From NCBI GenBank assembly GCA_016708955.1, contig JADJES010000012.1:47250-111249 (forward strand): a DNA stretch of 64,000 nt. The letters are read 5' to 3'. The DNA is from Nitrosomonas sp. Lineage in GTDB: Bacteria; Pseudomonadota; Gammaproteobacteria; Burkholderiales; Nitrosomonadaceae. The position numbers and the translations under genes were made by a program. Positions 10,015 through 19,847 of the stretch are shown here, piece by piece. The notes below the pieces were generated by a model that made no database searches, was not told where the DNA came from, and was given only the letters and a program-made list of their open reading frames with translations. Numbering within the stretch: position 1 is the stretch's first letter; every line of letters starts with the position of its first letter.

Positions 10015-10207
10015 CACATCTGATTCCGAACATCGGACATTTCTCAATATCCAAGCAAGTCAAAAATTCCTTACCGGCAGTCTCTGGTTATTAATCATCT
10101 CAAGCTCAGCAAAAAATCGATACTGCTAATTGGGAAAGGATATGAGATACATTGGGAAGATTCAGACGAAGATTTTTTTGTGCTATACATATGACGCATT
10201 ACGTCAG

Positions 10208-10230
10208 AAAGTGACAATTTTTGTCACTTT
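10208..10230. repeat. perfect 10-bp inverted repeat
   Basis: AAAGTGACAA and TTGTCACTTT face each other across TTT, 48 bp from the 3' end of the pilB-like gene. It could end transcription of that gene on the minus strand, but no clear T-run follows on that strand. Confidence 0.6.
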
Positions 10231-10278
10231 AAACACACCACAACGAAACCTATTTTAGTAACATACTATGAAAAACAA

Positions 10279-12663
10279 TTACTTGATACAAACCACTCGC
10301 ACCTGATGCATATCGGTAACACCCTGTAATACTTTCTCGATTCCATCTTGCTTCAGCGTTCGCATCCCATCATCCAATGCCGTCACCAGCATTTCCGCCA
10401 CTCGGGCATGTTCCTGGATATTCTTTTTCAATGCGTCGCTGGCAATCATCAGTTCATGCAGCCCTACCCGGCCCGAATAACCAGTACCGGCACAGTCATC
10501 ACAACCGGCTGGTTTACACAAGGTAATCTGCCCCGCATCATCACCGTATTGTTTGATCCATTGATCATGAACTTCTTGATAGGCGGCTTCCGGATTCGCT
10601 TTAAACCGGTCAATATGATTCAATTCATCACAATATTCCGTTAATAAAGATTTGATTTCATGTTCACTGGCCACATATGATTCTTTACATTGACACAGAC
10701 GCTTCGCCAGCCGTTGCGCTAAAACACCCAGCAACGCATCGGCAAAGTTAAACGGATCCATCCCCATATCCAGCAAGCGGGTCACAGATTCCGGCGCGCT
10801 ATTGGTATGCAATGTCGCCAAAACCAGATGTCCCGTTAATGAAGCTTCAATCCCGATACTGGTGGTTTCCTTGTCGCGCATCTCACCGACCATAATGATA
10901 TCCGGATCGGCACGCAGAAAAGACCGCATGATGACCGGAAAGGTCAAACCTGCCTTAACATTGATCTGCACCTGCCGCAATCCCTTCTGGGTGATCTCAA
11001 CCGGATCTTCCGCCGTCCAGATTTTGGTTTCCGTGCGATTAAGATATTTCAACACCGAATGCAACGTGGTCGTTTTACCCGAGCCGGTTGGGCCACACAC
11101 AAAAAATAACCCATACGGTTTACTGATTATTTTTTTCAGCTCCTCCAAATTGTGCGCAGTAAACCCCATCTTATCCAGCGGAATCGGTTCACCGGTAGCG
11201 AGTATACGCATGACGACATCTTCCAGTCCGCCTGCTGAAGGAATAGTCGCAACGCGCAATTCAATGTCCAATGGCGCAAATTTCCTGAATTTAATCTTGC
11301 CATCCTGCGGCCTGCGCTTCTCGGAAATATCCATATCACACATAATCTTAATGCGTGTCACCAGCGGATTACGATAACTGGCCGGAACCTCGATATAAGA
11401 CATTAATGAGCCATCCTTGCGAAAGCGGATTTTGGTTTTCTCTTTTCCTGTATAAGGTTCGACATGAATATCCGACACCCCCATCTTATAGGCATCGATG
11501 ATGATTTTATTGACTAGCTTGACCAGCTCATTGTCGGAAGCTTCTGCAGATTCTTCTATTTCGTTGAATCCTTCTTCAACATTCTCATCCGCAAGATTAA
11601 ACAGCATCTCATTAATATCGCCTGTATCACTTTCACCCTGTTGGCCACCATAGAACTGTTCAACCGTTGCATTAAACTCACGCTTGGTGGTAACCGCATA
11701 GATAATCTTATGCTTGGGGAAAATAGTGTTGGCGATGCGCTGCGACTTAACCCGCTCAGGATCCAACGTTAAAACCACCAGCCCTTCTTTAATTTCATCA
11801 ATCGGCAACAAGGAATTACTTTCGACATAATCCTTTTTTAAATTTTTAAGCAAATCCATCGGCCGAATCCGATCCTTTTTAAAAGGCTCATACCGGACCG
11901 AAAAAAATGAAGAAAGCGCTTTGCCGATGAGCGGCAAACCAATCTGGAATTCGTCGAGCAACACATCTTCCAGATCACACCCTTTTTTTCGTGCCGAACG
12001 CGTCGCTAACTCAAACTCGGCGGCAGAAATCACTGCATCGAAAATCAAATAATCGTATTTTGATTTAAGTAACTGAACGGGCTTCTGACGCTGTTTAAAT
12101 ACAATTGCAAGGGTCTTACAGATTTCAATCATACCTTTAACAGCAGTTGTTACCGGGAATGGCTGGTTACTCCTGTTATTAATGGCCTGGACTACGCCCA
12201 ACAATTCCTGATTATCTGCATTCAGGATCGGCACCACCACCATCTGTTTGGTTCGATACCCGGTACGCTTATCAACCTCATGCGAAAAGACAAGCGTTGG
12301 ATTGATTTGTTTTAACTCGCTCTTATTGTAAACATCCTCAATATTGATGACTTGCTTCTGCAAACCCGAAAAACCAACAATGCTGTTTTCTGCCACTGGC
12401 AATCTCAGGTCCTGGAAAGAATCAAAGCCTGTTTTAACCCGGGAAATAAAAGCAGATTTATCGTCGCTCAACGCATAGACAGTCAATCGATCCGCATTGA
12501 ACAATGCACAGATATCCTTGCTAACTTCCAGCATGATTTCGTCGATATCATTGGCAGTGTTTATTTTGTTAATAACCATCTGCAAATTTTTAGCAAAATT
12601 CAATTCGTTACTGATATCAGTCGCATTCGCTTGTTTGCGTGGTGTCGTTACAGTTGTATTCAT
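10279..12663 (-). CDS. GAF-domain type II/IV secretion ATPase (GspE/PilB family)
   Basis: Hexameric cytosolic ATPase of the type IV pilus / type II secretion class, 794 residues. An N-terminal GAF domain (roughly residues 30-190, NADRLTVYALSDDK) is followed by an MshEN-like segment (about 210-350) and the ATPase core. Walker A is CGPTGSGKTTTLHS, the Asp box is around GVSDIHVEPY, and Walker B is ADPDIIMVGEMRD. A four-cysteine zinc site near the end includes CKPAGCDDCAGTGYSGR. The fused GAF sensor is unusual for classical PilB and suggests ligand control of assembly. It stands alone, convergent to the pilin gene, with no pilC or pilD nearby. Confidence 0.93.
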   Translation of the reverse strand: MNTTVTTPRKQANATDISNELNFAKNLQMVINKINTANDIDEIMLEVSKDICALFNADRLTVYALSDDKSAFISRVKTGFDSFQDLRLPVAENSIVGFSGLQKQVINIEDVYNKSELKQINPTLVFSHEVDKRTGYRTKQMVVVPILNADNQELLGVVQAINNRSNQPFPVTTAVKGMIEICKTLAIVFKQRQKPVQLLKSKYDYLIFDAVISAAEFELATRSARKKGCDLEDVLLDEFQIGLPLIGKALSSFFSVRYEPFKKDRIRPMDLLKNLKKDYVESNSLLPIDEIKEGLVVLTLDPERVKSQRIANTIFPKHKIIYAVTTKREFNATVEQFYGGQQGESDTGDINEMLFNLADENVEEGFNEIEESAEASDNELVKLVNKIIIDAYKMGVSDIHVEPYTGKEKTKIRFRKDGSLMSYIEVPASYRNPLVTRIKIMCDMDISEKRRPQDGKIKFRKFAPLDIELRVATIPSAGGLEDVVMRILATGEPIPLDKMGFTAHNLEELKKIISKPYGLFFVCGPTGSGKTTTLHSVLKYLNRTETKIWTAEDPVEITQKGLRQVQINVKAGLTFPVIMRSFLRADPDIIMVGEMRDKETTSIGIEASLTGHLVLATLHTNSAPESVTRLLDMGMDPFNFADALLGVLAQRLAKRLCQCKESYVASEHEIKSLLTEYCDELNHIDRFKANPEAAYQEVHDQWIKQYGDDAGQITLCKPAGCDDCAGTGYSGRVGLHELMIASDALKKNIQEHARVAEMLVTALDDGMRTLKQDGIEKVLQGVTDMHQVRVVCIK

Positions 12664-12685
12664 GGTATCGGTTTTTTAGAATTTC

Positions 12686-13450
12686 CTAGAATTCGAATAA
12701 TTGATCGTTCTCAAGCCGTTGAGGACTATATCTTCCTATGTATTGCTGTATTTCGCGCATAATGGCATCTGCTTCACTGGGTTTCAGGTGTGTAATAAAT
12801 ATTTCCGCAGTCTGTTCAAGTTTTTCCAATTCTTCCGCCAATAAACTGGGACACAGATGTTTAGACCTGATCGCAATATCCCTCTTCTTATTGCAGAAAG
12901 CTGATTCAATGATTAAATACTTGAGGTTCTCAATTTTATTAACGGCTGTCCAGAGCGCATCATTAGTCGTTGTATCGCCGGTAAATACAAGACTCCCCCG
13001 CCCGGAATCCAATTGATAACCAACAGCCGGAATCACATGATTCGCAGGCAACGGTGTGATTTTTCGTCCATTCAACTCAATTGTATGACCGAGTGATATA
13101 GCTTCGTAACGCATGTAGGGCAAGTTATTATCTGGGATTTTGGTGAAATCCGGCCAAATCTGCCAATTAAACAAATGCGTCTGCAATATATCCAATGTCG
13201 CCTGTATCGCATGGATGGTTAGGGGCTTGGTACGTATAGAACCAACGGTATCGACCAGAAAAGGAATAAAAGCCACATGATCCAAGTGGGCATGGGTGAC
13301 AAAGATATGATCAATTTTGACCATCTCCGCAACACTCAGACTTCCCACACCCGTGCCTGCATCCAGCAAAACATCATCATCCAGAAGCATGGCTGTGGTC
13401 TGTGCGCCGCCTCCAATCCCTCCGCTACACCCCAAGATTCTGAGTTTCAA
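12686..13450 (-). CDS. metallo-beta-lactamase fold phosphodiesterase (class II 3',5'-cyclic nucleotide PDE-like)
   Basis: Cytosolic metallohydrolase of 254 residues starting MKLRILGCSGGIGGG, with the metal motif THAHLDH near residue 53, further ligands in VFTGDTT and a final histidine in FITHLKP. This arrangement resembles the class II cAMP phosphodiesterase / RNase Z-like group. Cyclic-nucleotide hydrolysis is the family annotation; it is not proved by the sequence. It lies 22 bp upstream of the GAF-ATPase gene on the same strand and could share its transcript, which would couple a cyclic-nucleotide enzyme to a GAF sensor. Confidence 0.8.
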   Translation of the reverse strand: MKLRILGCSGGIGGGAQTTAMLLDDDVLLDAGTGVGSLSVAEMVKIDHIFVTHAHLDHVAFIPFLVDTVGSIRTKPLTIHAIQATLDILQTHLFNWQIWPDFTKIPDNNLPYMRYEAISLGHTIELNGRKITPLPANHVIPAVGYQLDSGRGSLVFTGDTTTNDALWTAVNKIENLKYLIIESAFCNKKRDIAIRSKHLCPSLLAEELEKLEQTAEIFITHLKPSEADAIMREIQQYIGRYSPQRLENDQLFEF

Positions 13451-13471
13451 TAGATTTACCTCAGCAATTCA

Positions 13472-13897
13472 TTATTTGACCAATAACACGGGAATATTTG
13501 ATAATTGCATCACTTTGTTGGTTACCGACCCAAGCAACAAGCCGTTTATGCCTCCCTTTCCACGCGGCCCCATGATGATTTGATCGTATTGTTTTTCAGT
13601 AGCAAAGCGAACAATCATTTCAGCGGGGTCACCGACAACAATATGATACTGGTAAGGAATCCCAGCTTGATCGAGTAAATCACGGGTATTTTGCAGGCTT
13701 TTTAAGGCTTCCTCCTGATGGTATTGCTTAATGTCCGCCTGATTAATAAACGAGGAAACATTGCCATCCAGCGGATATTGCACATTCAACAAGTGTAATT
13801 CCGGCTTTTCCTTGTACCAATCCAGTAATCGAATGAAATCAGCCACTGTTTTGCTAGCGTTCTCAGAGCCATCTACAGGCAATAGGATTTTTAACAT
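13472..13897 (-). CDS. universal stress protein, UspA family
   Basis: A 141-residue single Usp domain. It starts MLKILLPVDGSENASK and has the ATP-binding pattern GPRGKGGINGLLLGSV (G-2x-G-9x-G-S) and the C-terminal PVLLVK strand. These proteins bind ATP or other ligands and respond to stress; no specific role can be read here. I prefer the ATG at 13897 with a GAGAG ribosome site over a TTG 6 bp upstream. It lies in a minus-strand series terC-usp-MBL-PilB with short gaps. Confidence 0.9.
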   Translation of the reverse strand: MLKILLPVDGSENASKTVADFIRLLDWYKEKPELHLLNVQYPLDGNVSSFINQADIKQYHQEEALKSLQNTRDLLDQAGIPYQYHIVVGDPAEMIVRFATEKQYDQIIMGPRGKGGINGLLLGSVTNKVMQLSNIPVLLVK

Positions 13898-13926
13898 TTT
13901 CAATCTCTCAATTTTTCATACAGAAG

Positions 13927-14649
13927 CTACTTTTTGGGAATTTTTGCTTCGGCCAAATCTTCCACTGGCTGGGGTTTCACTTGTTTCCGGGCGGCCAGCA
14001 CTTTACCCGTCACAATTACCAATAAAGCAGCAGCGGCCGGCGCGACCCATTGCAAATACTTCGCTTGCGTACTGACCCATTCCTTGGTAACCACATCAGT
14101 GACTGCCATATCACCTGCAATCCATCCCAACAACCCAGCACCAATTGCGATTGTTATCGGATAACGATCCATAACTTTCATCACCAATTGACTGCCCCAT
14201 ACAATGATGGGCACACTAATCACCAAGCCGAAAATCACCAGACCAATATCGTCCTTAGCCGCCCCAGCAATAGCAATTACATTATCAAGACTCATCACAG
14301 CATCCGCCACAATAACCGTTTTGATAGCACCTACCAAAGTCGTACTGGCATCAATCTCGTGCGCCCCTTCCGGTTCAGGTTGCAGTAACTTGACACCGAT
14401 CCATATCAATAGAGCCGCACCGACGATCTTTAAGTAAGGGATAGCGAGCAGACTCAACGCAAAAAAGATCAGCACCACACGTAAAATAATGGCACCAAAA
14501 ACACCCCAGAAAATGCCAAGCTTGCGTTGTTTCTCAGGCAGACGCCGGCAGGCAAGCGCAATTACGACGGCATTATCGCCACCCAGCACAATATCAATCG
14601 CAATGATTTGCATGACTGCAATCCAGAATTGCGGACTATCAAAACTCAT
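13927..14649 (-). CDS. TerC family integral membrane protein
   Basis: Inner-membrane protein of 240 residues with about seven hydrophobic helices. It carries the acidic family motifs DIVLGGDNAVVIALACR near residue 20 and DAVMSLDNVIAIAGAA near residue 115. The TerC/YkoY/Alx family is linked to tellurite resistance and, in some members, to manganese export during exoenzyme metalation. The C-terminal tail is lysine-rich and cytosolic. Located 30 bp upstream of the usp gene on the same strand. Confidence 0.9.
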   Translation of the reverse strand: MSFDSPQFWIAVMQIIAIDIVLGGDNAVVIALACRRLPEKQRKLGIFWGVFGAIILRVVLIFFALSLLAIPYLKIVGAALLIWIGVKLLQPEPEGAHEIDASTTLVGAIKTVIVADAVMSLDNVIAIAGAAKDDIGLVIFGLVISVPIIVWGSQLVMKVMDRYPITIAIGAGLLGWIAGDMAVTDVVTKEWVSTQAKYLQWVAPAAAALLVIVTGKVLAARKQVKPQPVEDLAEAKIPKK

Positions 14650-14701
14650 TTATTTTCCCAGACAGAATTTCAATTCAATAAAAAAGTAACAACAGTATTT
14701 T

Positions 14702-15844
14702 CTATACTTTGTCTTGTACGCCGATGAACTTCAAAAGTTCATCTTTCTGTTGCAAGGTATCTTTATATCCCAATGCGATCAAATCCCGGCAGAAAGGGGC
14801 TTCAAATAACACGTAACTTAATAAAGTTGAGCCATTGGGTCCCATTGCACCAATTGCACGATACAGATAACGCATAATCCACGGTAAGGTATGCGTATAT
14901 TTTTGCGCAATTTCGTTAATACCCTCGCTGGGCGATATCATCATCGCTTCAACAGGACGCAACGATATATTTTTTGCTTTAAATACCTCAGGAGGAATCA
15001 GCTTGAGTGTTTCATTAATTCGCAACAAACGTTCGAGATCTACATCCAGGCTATCAACAAATATACTATTTAGCGCATGCCCTGCAATCTGCGCAAAGGG
15101 CGGGTAACTCGAAGCGCTCACGCGTTCAGGTTCGTCAGTAACAGCTTTGCGTACACCAATAATCAGCACCTTATCTGCTCCCAAATGCAGCGCCGGGCTG
15201 ATGGGCGCCATCTGACGCATTGAGCCATCGCCGAAATACTCGCGGTTCAGTTTCACGGAGGGAAAAATAAACGGTATTGACGAAGAAGCCATCAAATGCT
15301 CGACTCCAATGTCAACGGGAATACCCAATCTTTGCGCTCTTTTCCACGGCATCACTTCTCGCGCTGCCTGATAAAAGGTAACCGATTGCCCAGACGTATA
15401 GCCCCATGCAGTTAATCCCAGCGCGTGCAACGCTCCAGAACGGATAGAATATTGAATAGAACGAAACGGAAAGCGATTTTTCAATAACGCTTCTAAGGGT
15501 GCATTGTCCAGAAGGGAAATCGCATTATGTTGACTATACTCATTCGATACTAATGAAAGCAAACAGCGTAAAGTGTTATGCATTACGCCCATAAAATCTG
15601 AGCGATAAATCTGATTGACATGAAAATTCGACCAAACAGCCTCAAGTTGCTCCACGCCCTCAGCAAAATTGTTCGCTGAAACTGCAATGCTGGCTGCATT
15701 AATGGCACCCGCGGAAGTTCCACAAATGACAGGAAAAGGATTGCGTGTCTTATCGGGCAATAGCTCAGCAATGGCACGCAATACGCCCACTTGATACGCA
15801 GCGCGTGCCCCGCCCCCGGTTAGAACAAGTCCAACCTTAGGCAT
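14702..15844 (-). CDS. patatin-like phospholipase
   Basis: Serine lipid acyl hydrolase of 380 residues. The oxyanion motif GGGARAAYQVG lies near residue 10, the nucleophile elbow is CGTSAGA, and the dyad aspartate is in DGSMRQMAP. I chose the ATG at 15844 (MPKVGLVLTGGG); a TTG in the same frame at 15880 would overlap the upstream small gene. The dyad is complete, so an active enzyme is expected. Its substrate and cell target are unknown. It follows the small 85-residue gene by 19 bp and the two are probably co-transcribed. Confidence 0.88.
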   Translation of the reverse strand: MPKVGLVLTGGGARAAYQVGVLRAIAELLPDKTRNPFPVICGTSAGAINAASIAVSANNFAEGVEQLEAVWSNFHVNQIYRSDFMGVMHNTLRCLLSLVSNEYSQHNAISLLDNAPLEALLKNRFPFRSIQYSIRSGALHALGLTAWGYTSGQSVTFYQAAREVMPWKRAQRLGIPVDIGVEHLMASSSIPFIFPSVKLNREYFGDGSMRQMAPISPALHLGADKVLIIGVRKAVTDEPERVSASSYPPFAQIAGHALNSIFVDSLDVDLERLLRINETLKLIPPEVFKAKNISLRPVEAMMISPSEGINEIAQKYTHTLPWIMRYLYRAIGAMGPNGSTLLSYVLFEAPFCRDLIALGYKDTLQQKDELLKFIGVQDKV

Positions 15845-15863
15845 GACTAAATCTGTTTTCTGT

Positions 15864-16121
15864 TCATGCACGAACTGCAAACTCTGATTTCACCTTCTCC
15901 AGCGCATCCCGCAAGGTCTCTTCAGGTAACTTATTTAAAGAATTTGATAAAACCTTAGCTGCTTGGCAGGCCGAATCCGGCAATAAAGTACTATCCAGAT
16001 TGGCCACAAATATGGCTGCAGCCCCTGTGGTATCCAACAGGCATTGACGTTCATTCATTAATATCTCCATCTCTCCACGTAACATGGAAACTTCTTGTTC
16101 TCTAAGTATAGTATTAGGCAT
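15864..16121 (-). CDS. small conserved-looking protein of unknown function
   Basis: An 85-residue protein starting MPNTILREQEVSMLRGEME. It has a helical, charged N-terminus, a short hydrophobic patch (GAAAIFVANL) and a helical C-terminal half. There is no signal peptide or known motif that I recognise. A good ribosome site (AAAGGATTAATC) precedes the ATG. It lies directly upstream of the patatin gene, which suggests a shared transcript and perhaps a partner or regulatory role. Reality as a gene is supported by the ribosome site and tight spacing. Confidence 0.65.
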   Translation of the reverse strand: MPNTILREQEVSMLRGEMEILMNERQCLLDTTGAAAIFVANLDSTLLPDSACQAAKVLSNSLNKLPEETLRDALEKVKSEFAVRA

Positions 16122-16271
16122 ATGATTAATCCTTTTAACATTGACACAGTATGTGGCCTGTCAATCAATATATCAGAACTATAATTCATCTAAGTTTTGA
16201 AATCTGTGAGGTTTGCCACTCTTTTCTATCATTTTTACAACCCATTAACCAACGATTCTTATATCCCTATC

Positions 16272-17234
16272 ATGAATAATCATCACCCTGCTGCACTTTA
16301 TCCTGAGCTCAAACCTTACCGGCAAGGAACATTATCCCTTGATAAAATACATACGATGTACTGGGAAGAATCAGGAAATCCTTCGGGCGTACCGGTTGTA
16401 TTTCTTCATGGCGGTCCCGGCGCCGGAGCGACAGCAGCGCATCGGCGTTTCTTTGATCCGGCACATTATCGTATTGTCATCTATGATCAAAGAGGTGCAG
16501 GGCGTTCAGTACCACTCGGTGAAATTCAAGATAATACAACACTACATCTGATTAATGATCTGGAATTACTCAGGCAACACCTAAAAATCGACAAATGGCA
16601 CATATTCGGCGGATCCTGGGGCAGCACGCTGGCTCTCGCATATGGTCAAGCGCATCCTGAACGTTGCCTGAGTTTTATGCTGCGCGGGATTTTTCTTTGC
16701 CGCAAAGCAGAAATCGATTGGTTTCTCTATGGATTGCGTAATTTATTCCCGGAAGCCTGGCGTGACTTTGTTGCACCATTGTCTGCCGCAGAACAAAATA
16801 ACATACTTTCCGCTTACTACCAGCGCCTAATGGATCCTGATCCCGCTATACACATGCCTGCCGCACGGACTTGGAGCACCTATGAAGGCTCCTGTTCTAC
16901 TTTGCTGCCGAATCCTGCAACGGTCAGTTACTTTGCCAGTGATACCGTCGCATTAGGACTTGCGCGCATGGAGGCGCACTACTTCAGCCACAATATCTTC
17001 TTACCGGAAAATTCATTACTGGATAATGTTCATAAACTTCATACTATTCCCGCCACCATCGTGCAAGGCCGCTATGATGCAGTCTGCCCGATCATCAGTG
17101 CCGATGACTTGCACCACGCATGGCCGCAGGCTGAATACATTATCATTGATGATGCCGGACATTCGGCATGGGAACCTGGCATACAGGCGGCATTGATTAG
17201 AACCACGGAACGATTTAAATCGATCACGACTTAA
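16272..17234 (+). CDS. pip: proline iminopeptidase
   Basis: Alpha/beta hydrolase that removes N-terminal proline from peptides, 320 residues from the ATG at 16272 (MNNHHPAALYPELKPY). The oxyanion motif is FLHGGPGAGA, then YDQRGAGRS. The nucleophile elbow is GGSWGS, the acid lies in GRYDAVCP and the histidine in DDAGHSAWEPG. All match the S33 family and its usual length (about 315-320). The longer in-frame start at 16197 would add an atypical hydrophobic extension. A TATAAT element at 16180 could be part of its promoter. Cytosolic. Confidence 0.93.
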   Translation: MNNHHPAALYPELKPYRQGTLSLDKIHTMYWEESGNPSGVPVVFLHGGPGAGATAAHRRFFDPAHYRIVIYDQRGAGRSVPLGEIQDNTTLHLINDLELLRQHLKIDKWHIFGGSWGSTLALAYGQAHPERCLSFMLRGIFLCRKAEIDWFLYGLRNLFPEAWRDFVAPLSAAEQNNILSAYYQRLMDPDPAIHMPAARTWSTYEGSCSTLLPNPATVSYFASDTVALGLARMEAHYFSHNIFLPENSLLDNVHKLHTIPATIVQGRYDAVCPIISADDLHHAWPQAEYIIIDDAGHSAWEPGIQAALIRTTERFKSITT

Positions 17235-17251
17235 TCGTAGGCGATGACACA

Positions 17252-17282
17252 ATAATTTCCGCTGCAAACCAGCGGAAATTAT
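17252..17282. terminator. bidirectional terminator between pip and cysH
   Basis: A perfect 13-bp stem (ATAATTTCCGCTG with CAGCGGAAATTAT) and a CAAAC loop lie in the 56-bp gap between the convergent pip and cysH genes. The A/T ends on both sides could serve as weak U-tracts in both directions. Confidence 0.8.
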
Positions 17283-17290
17283 CGAAACAT

Positions 17291-18001
17291 TTAAAGATGC
17301 AAACCACACTCGGTTTTAGGTTTTCCCGACCAACGACCGCAACGGCCTTCACCTTTTACGGTGCAGTGCGTGCAACCAATCGAAGAGTAACCTTCCGCTA
17401 CTAGCGGGTGAAAAGGTAGTCTATGCTCGAGAATATATGCATCGCGCTCTTCACGCGTCACGTCAATCATCGGGTTAAACTTGATAATCCCGCGGCGTTC
17501 TTCAAAAATATCCAAACCGGCACGATGATCCGTCTGCCAGTTCATTAGGCTCGACACCCAGATATCATAATTAGGTTTGATCGCTTCCAGCGGGTTAATC
17601 TTGTTAATCGTGCAGCAAAAATCCGGATCGGTCTCATACAGCTTTTCTTTATTACTGTATTGATGCTGATAGTCATCTGCTTTCACGTCTTCGACTTTCA
17701 AATGATAAAGCCCTACCAGATAATCCCGGTATAACAAAGTTTCCGGAAAATGAAAGCCCGTATCAATAAAAAAAATAACCTGTTGCGGCCGAATACTGGA
17801 AATGATATGCAAAAAATAAGCAGAGGTTGCTGCGAAGGAAGATGTCACCATGATTCTTTCTGGCTGGAAGCCGGTGTAAAGCCGACGTAATCGCGCTTCA
17901 AAATTGAGCGAGCGATAATGCTGATTTAATTCACTGATGGCCTGCGCACTTAAGCCTGCACTGTTGCTGGAACTTTCAATTACAGGTGCTACTTTAGACA
18001 T
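17291..18001 (-). CDS. cysH: adenylyl-sulfate (APS) reductase, assimilatory
   Basis: Reduces activated sulfate to sulfite for cysteine synthesis. The 236 residues carry a PP-loop-like start to the core (VTSSFAATSAYFL), the DTGFHFPET segment, and the C-terminal redox motif GKPKTECGLHL. The paired cysteines PDFCCTI and SIGCTHCT are the [4Fe-4S] ligands that mark APS-type rather than PAPS-type reductases. It is monocistronic here and convergent to pip. Upstream, 34 bp away, lies the 3' end of the IS-split CPBP gene. Confidence 0.93.
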   Translation of the reverse strand: MSKVAPVIESSSNSAGLSAQAISELNQHYRSLNFEARLRRLYTGFQPERIMVTSSFAATSAYFLHIISSIRPQQVIFFIDTGFHFPETLLYRDYLVGLYHLKVEDVKADDYQHQYSNKEKLYETDPDFCCTINKINPLEAIKPNYDIWVSSLMNWQTDHRAGLDIFEERRGIIKFNPMIDVTREERDAYILEHRLPFHPLVAEGYSSIGCTHCTVKGEGRCGRWSGKPKTECGLHL

Positions 18002-18547
18002 ATTAATAACTCATTCTTTAATTGCATTATAAAAATTATTTTATCACTAGATTTCCGACATAACCCCCAATTTCCATCATCCAAGCGATACCCAGATGGA
18101 CAGCCAAGCCGCCCACGATGGATTGTGTTTTATGGGCAACCATACCTAGTATCAATCCGCCAAAGAAAGAAGATATGCACTCAAGCAGCGGCTTGCCGAA
18201 ATGAATACTGCAATAAAATGTGGCCATTGGCAAAATAGCTGACGGCCCAGCATAACGGACAAATGCAAACACCAAAAATCCCCGGAAAAATAATTCTATC
18301 GTAATAAAATCAATTCCATAACTTATTTCATAAAGGAATTGATACCACAGTGGATTTTCTGTGTATGGCACAATAAAAGCCACTTGCTTTAATCGGGGAT
18401 AAGCGCTTAAGAAATCCGGCTGAGTACTGGCAAAGATGATCAGTGGCACCATCAAAGCCAGCATTAGGCAGTAAGGACGCCACTGAACATTTTTCAGTGT
18501 CATTCCCCAATAATTTTGCTCCACAGGAAGAATTTTATATAAAACGA

Positions 18548-19847
18548 GGTTCATCCGGCAAGTGCATGCTAGAAATGCAGGAATAAAGTGAATTAAAGGT
18601 TGAAATTATCTCTGATTTTCAACGAAGAGGTTTTTTCAACTGTGTTACCACGCCTTTGGTATAGTTGGTTATTTTATCAAAGCCTTGTTTTATTGCGGGT
18701 GTCATAGTTGTTGCAATACAAGCGGATCATTGGCGATTGAGATGTCCGGTATGTAAAGCCGCGAGATACATTGCCGGGGAAAGTTGGTTAGACGCTTCAG
18801 GCAGTACCGGTAGGTCAAAGCAGTCTATATCGACCTTCCAGTTCAGCGGGTAGAATGCACCCGATGCCAAGCAGTTCGTCAGGTAAAGATCGTTTGCTGA
18901 TGAGCACAAGCGCTATACACGTTCTTTCGAAAGATTGTTTGTCCTAGGCACATGACCATCCAGGCAGTAGCACGCCATCTTGGAGTGAGCTGGGATCTGG
19001 TTAAGGGAATACAGAAGGACAATCTGAATAAACGTTATCGGTTGCCGAAATTGGCCAAGATAAAACGCATTGCGCTGGATGAAATATACCAAGGCAAGAA
19101 GCTGGGTTATTTAACGATAGTTCTGGATCTTCAACGTGGGGGTGATTTTGTTGGCAATGGGAAAGGTGCCGATGCACTGATTCCGTTTTGGAAGCGTTTG
19201 AACGATCGGTGCACGGATTGAAGCGGTTGCGACCGACATGGGGCCAGCATACATCAGTGCGGTGCGGGCTAATATCCCAGATGCAACGCTAGTGTTCGAT
19301 CACTTCCATATTATTAAGCTGTTCAACGAAAGTTGACAAAACGCGTCTGATCTGCAACGAGAAGCAGAAAATGGGTTGGGCAAACCCGTTTTGAAGGGCA
19401 TTCGCTGGCTGTTGCTGAAGAACCCTGACAACCTGGATGACAAGCGCAATGAACGTCAACGTCTGGACGAAGCATTAAAGCTCAATGAGCCCTTGGCAAC
19501 GGCCTATTACATGAAAGAAGAGTTACGCAATATCTGGCATCAACCGGATAAACTCTCAGCTCAAATGCATTGGATGAATGGGTAAAAAGCCCTGCTTCGG
19601 ATGTCAACATGCTCAAGCAATTCTCTAAAACTATTGCAGCACACCGCTCAGGTATCCTGGCTTATTTCGATTTTAATGGTTTATCAACCGGGCCGTTGGA
19701 AGGTACCAACAACAAGATAAAACCTTGCACAAAATGGCCTATGGTTTCAGAGATGTCGAGTTCTTTAAACTCAAAATTATGGCGCTGCATGAAACCAATT
19801 ATGTCCTTGTCGGTTAAACCCAAAAGTACGCACTTGCCGGATGAACC
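18548..19847 (+). mobile_element. ISL3-family insertion sequence, copy A
   Basis: Ends are GGTTCATCCGGCAAGTG on the left and its reverse complement on the right, as in the two other copies in this window (53955-55278 and 61309-62657). Flanking bases are TAAAACGA on the left and AAAAACGA on the right, a 7-of-8 match to an 8-bp target duplication. It is inserted in the CPBP gene. The left end is degenerate just inside the repeat: the bases after the terminal repeat differ from the other copies. About 1.3 kb. Confidence 0.9.
18640..19817 (+). pseudogene. ISL3-family transposase, frameshifted (copy A)
   Basis: Segments in several frames together encode an ISL3 transposase of about 400 residues: a zinc-ribbon start (LRCPVC), the helix-turn-helix MTIQAVARHLGVSWDLVKGI, the DDE core (DMGPAYISAV, VFDHFHIIKLFNE) and the end motif GPLEGTNNKIK. 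The start codon region found in copy C is deleted here (the ATG and part of MSTSLLYHAF are missing). At least four single-base indels break the frame, so no active enzyme is expected as written. Confidence 0.85.
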
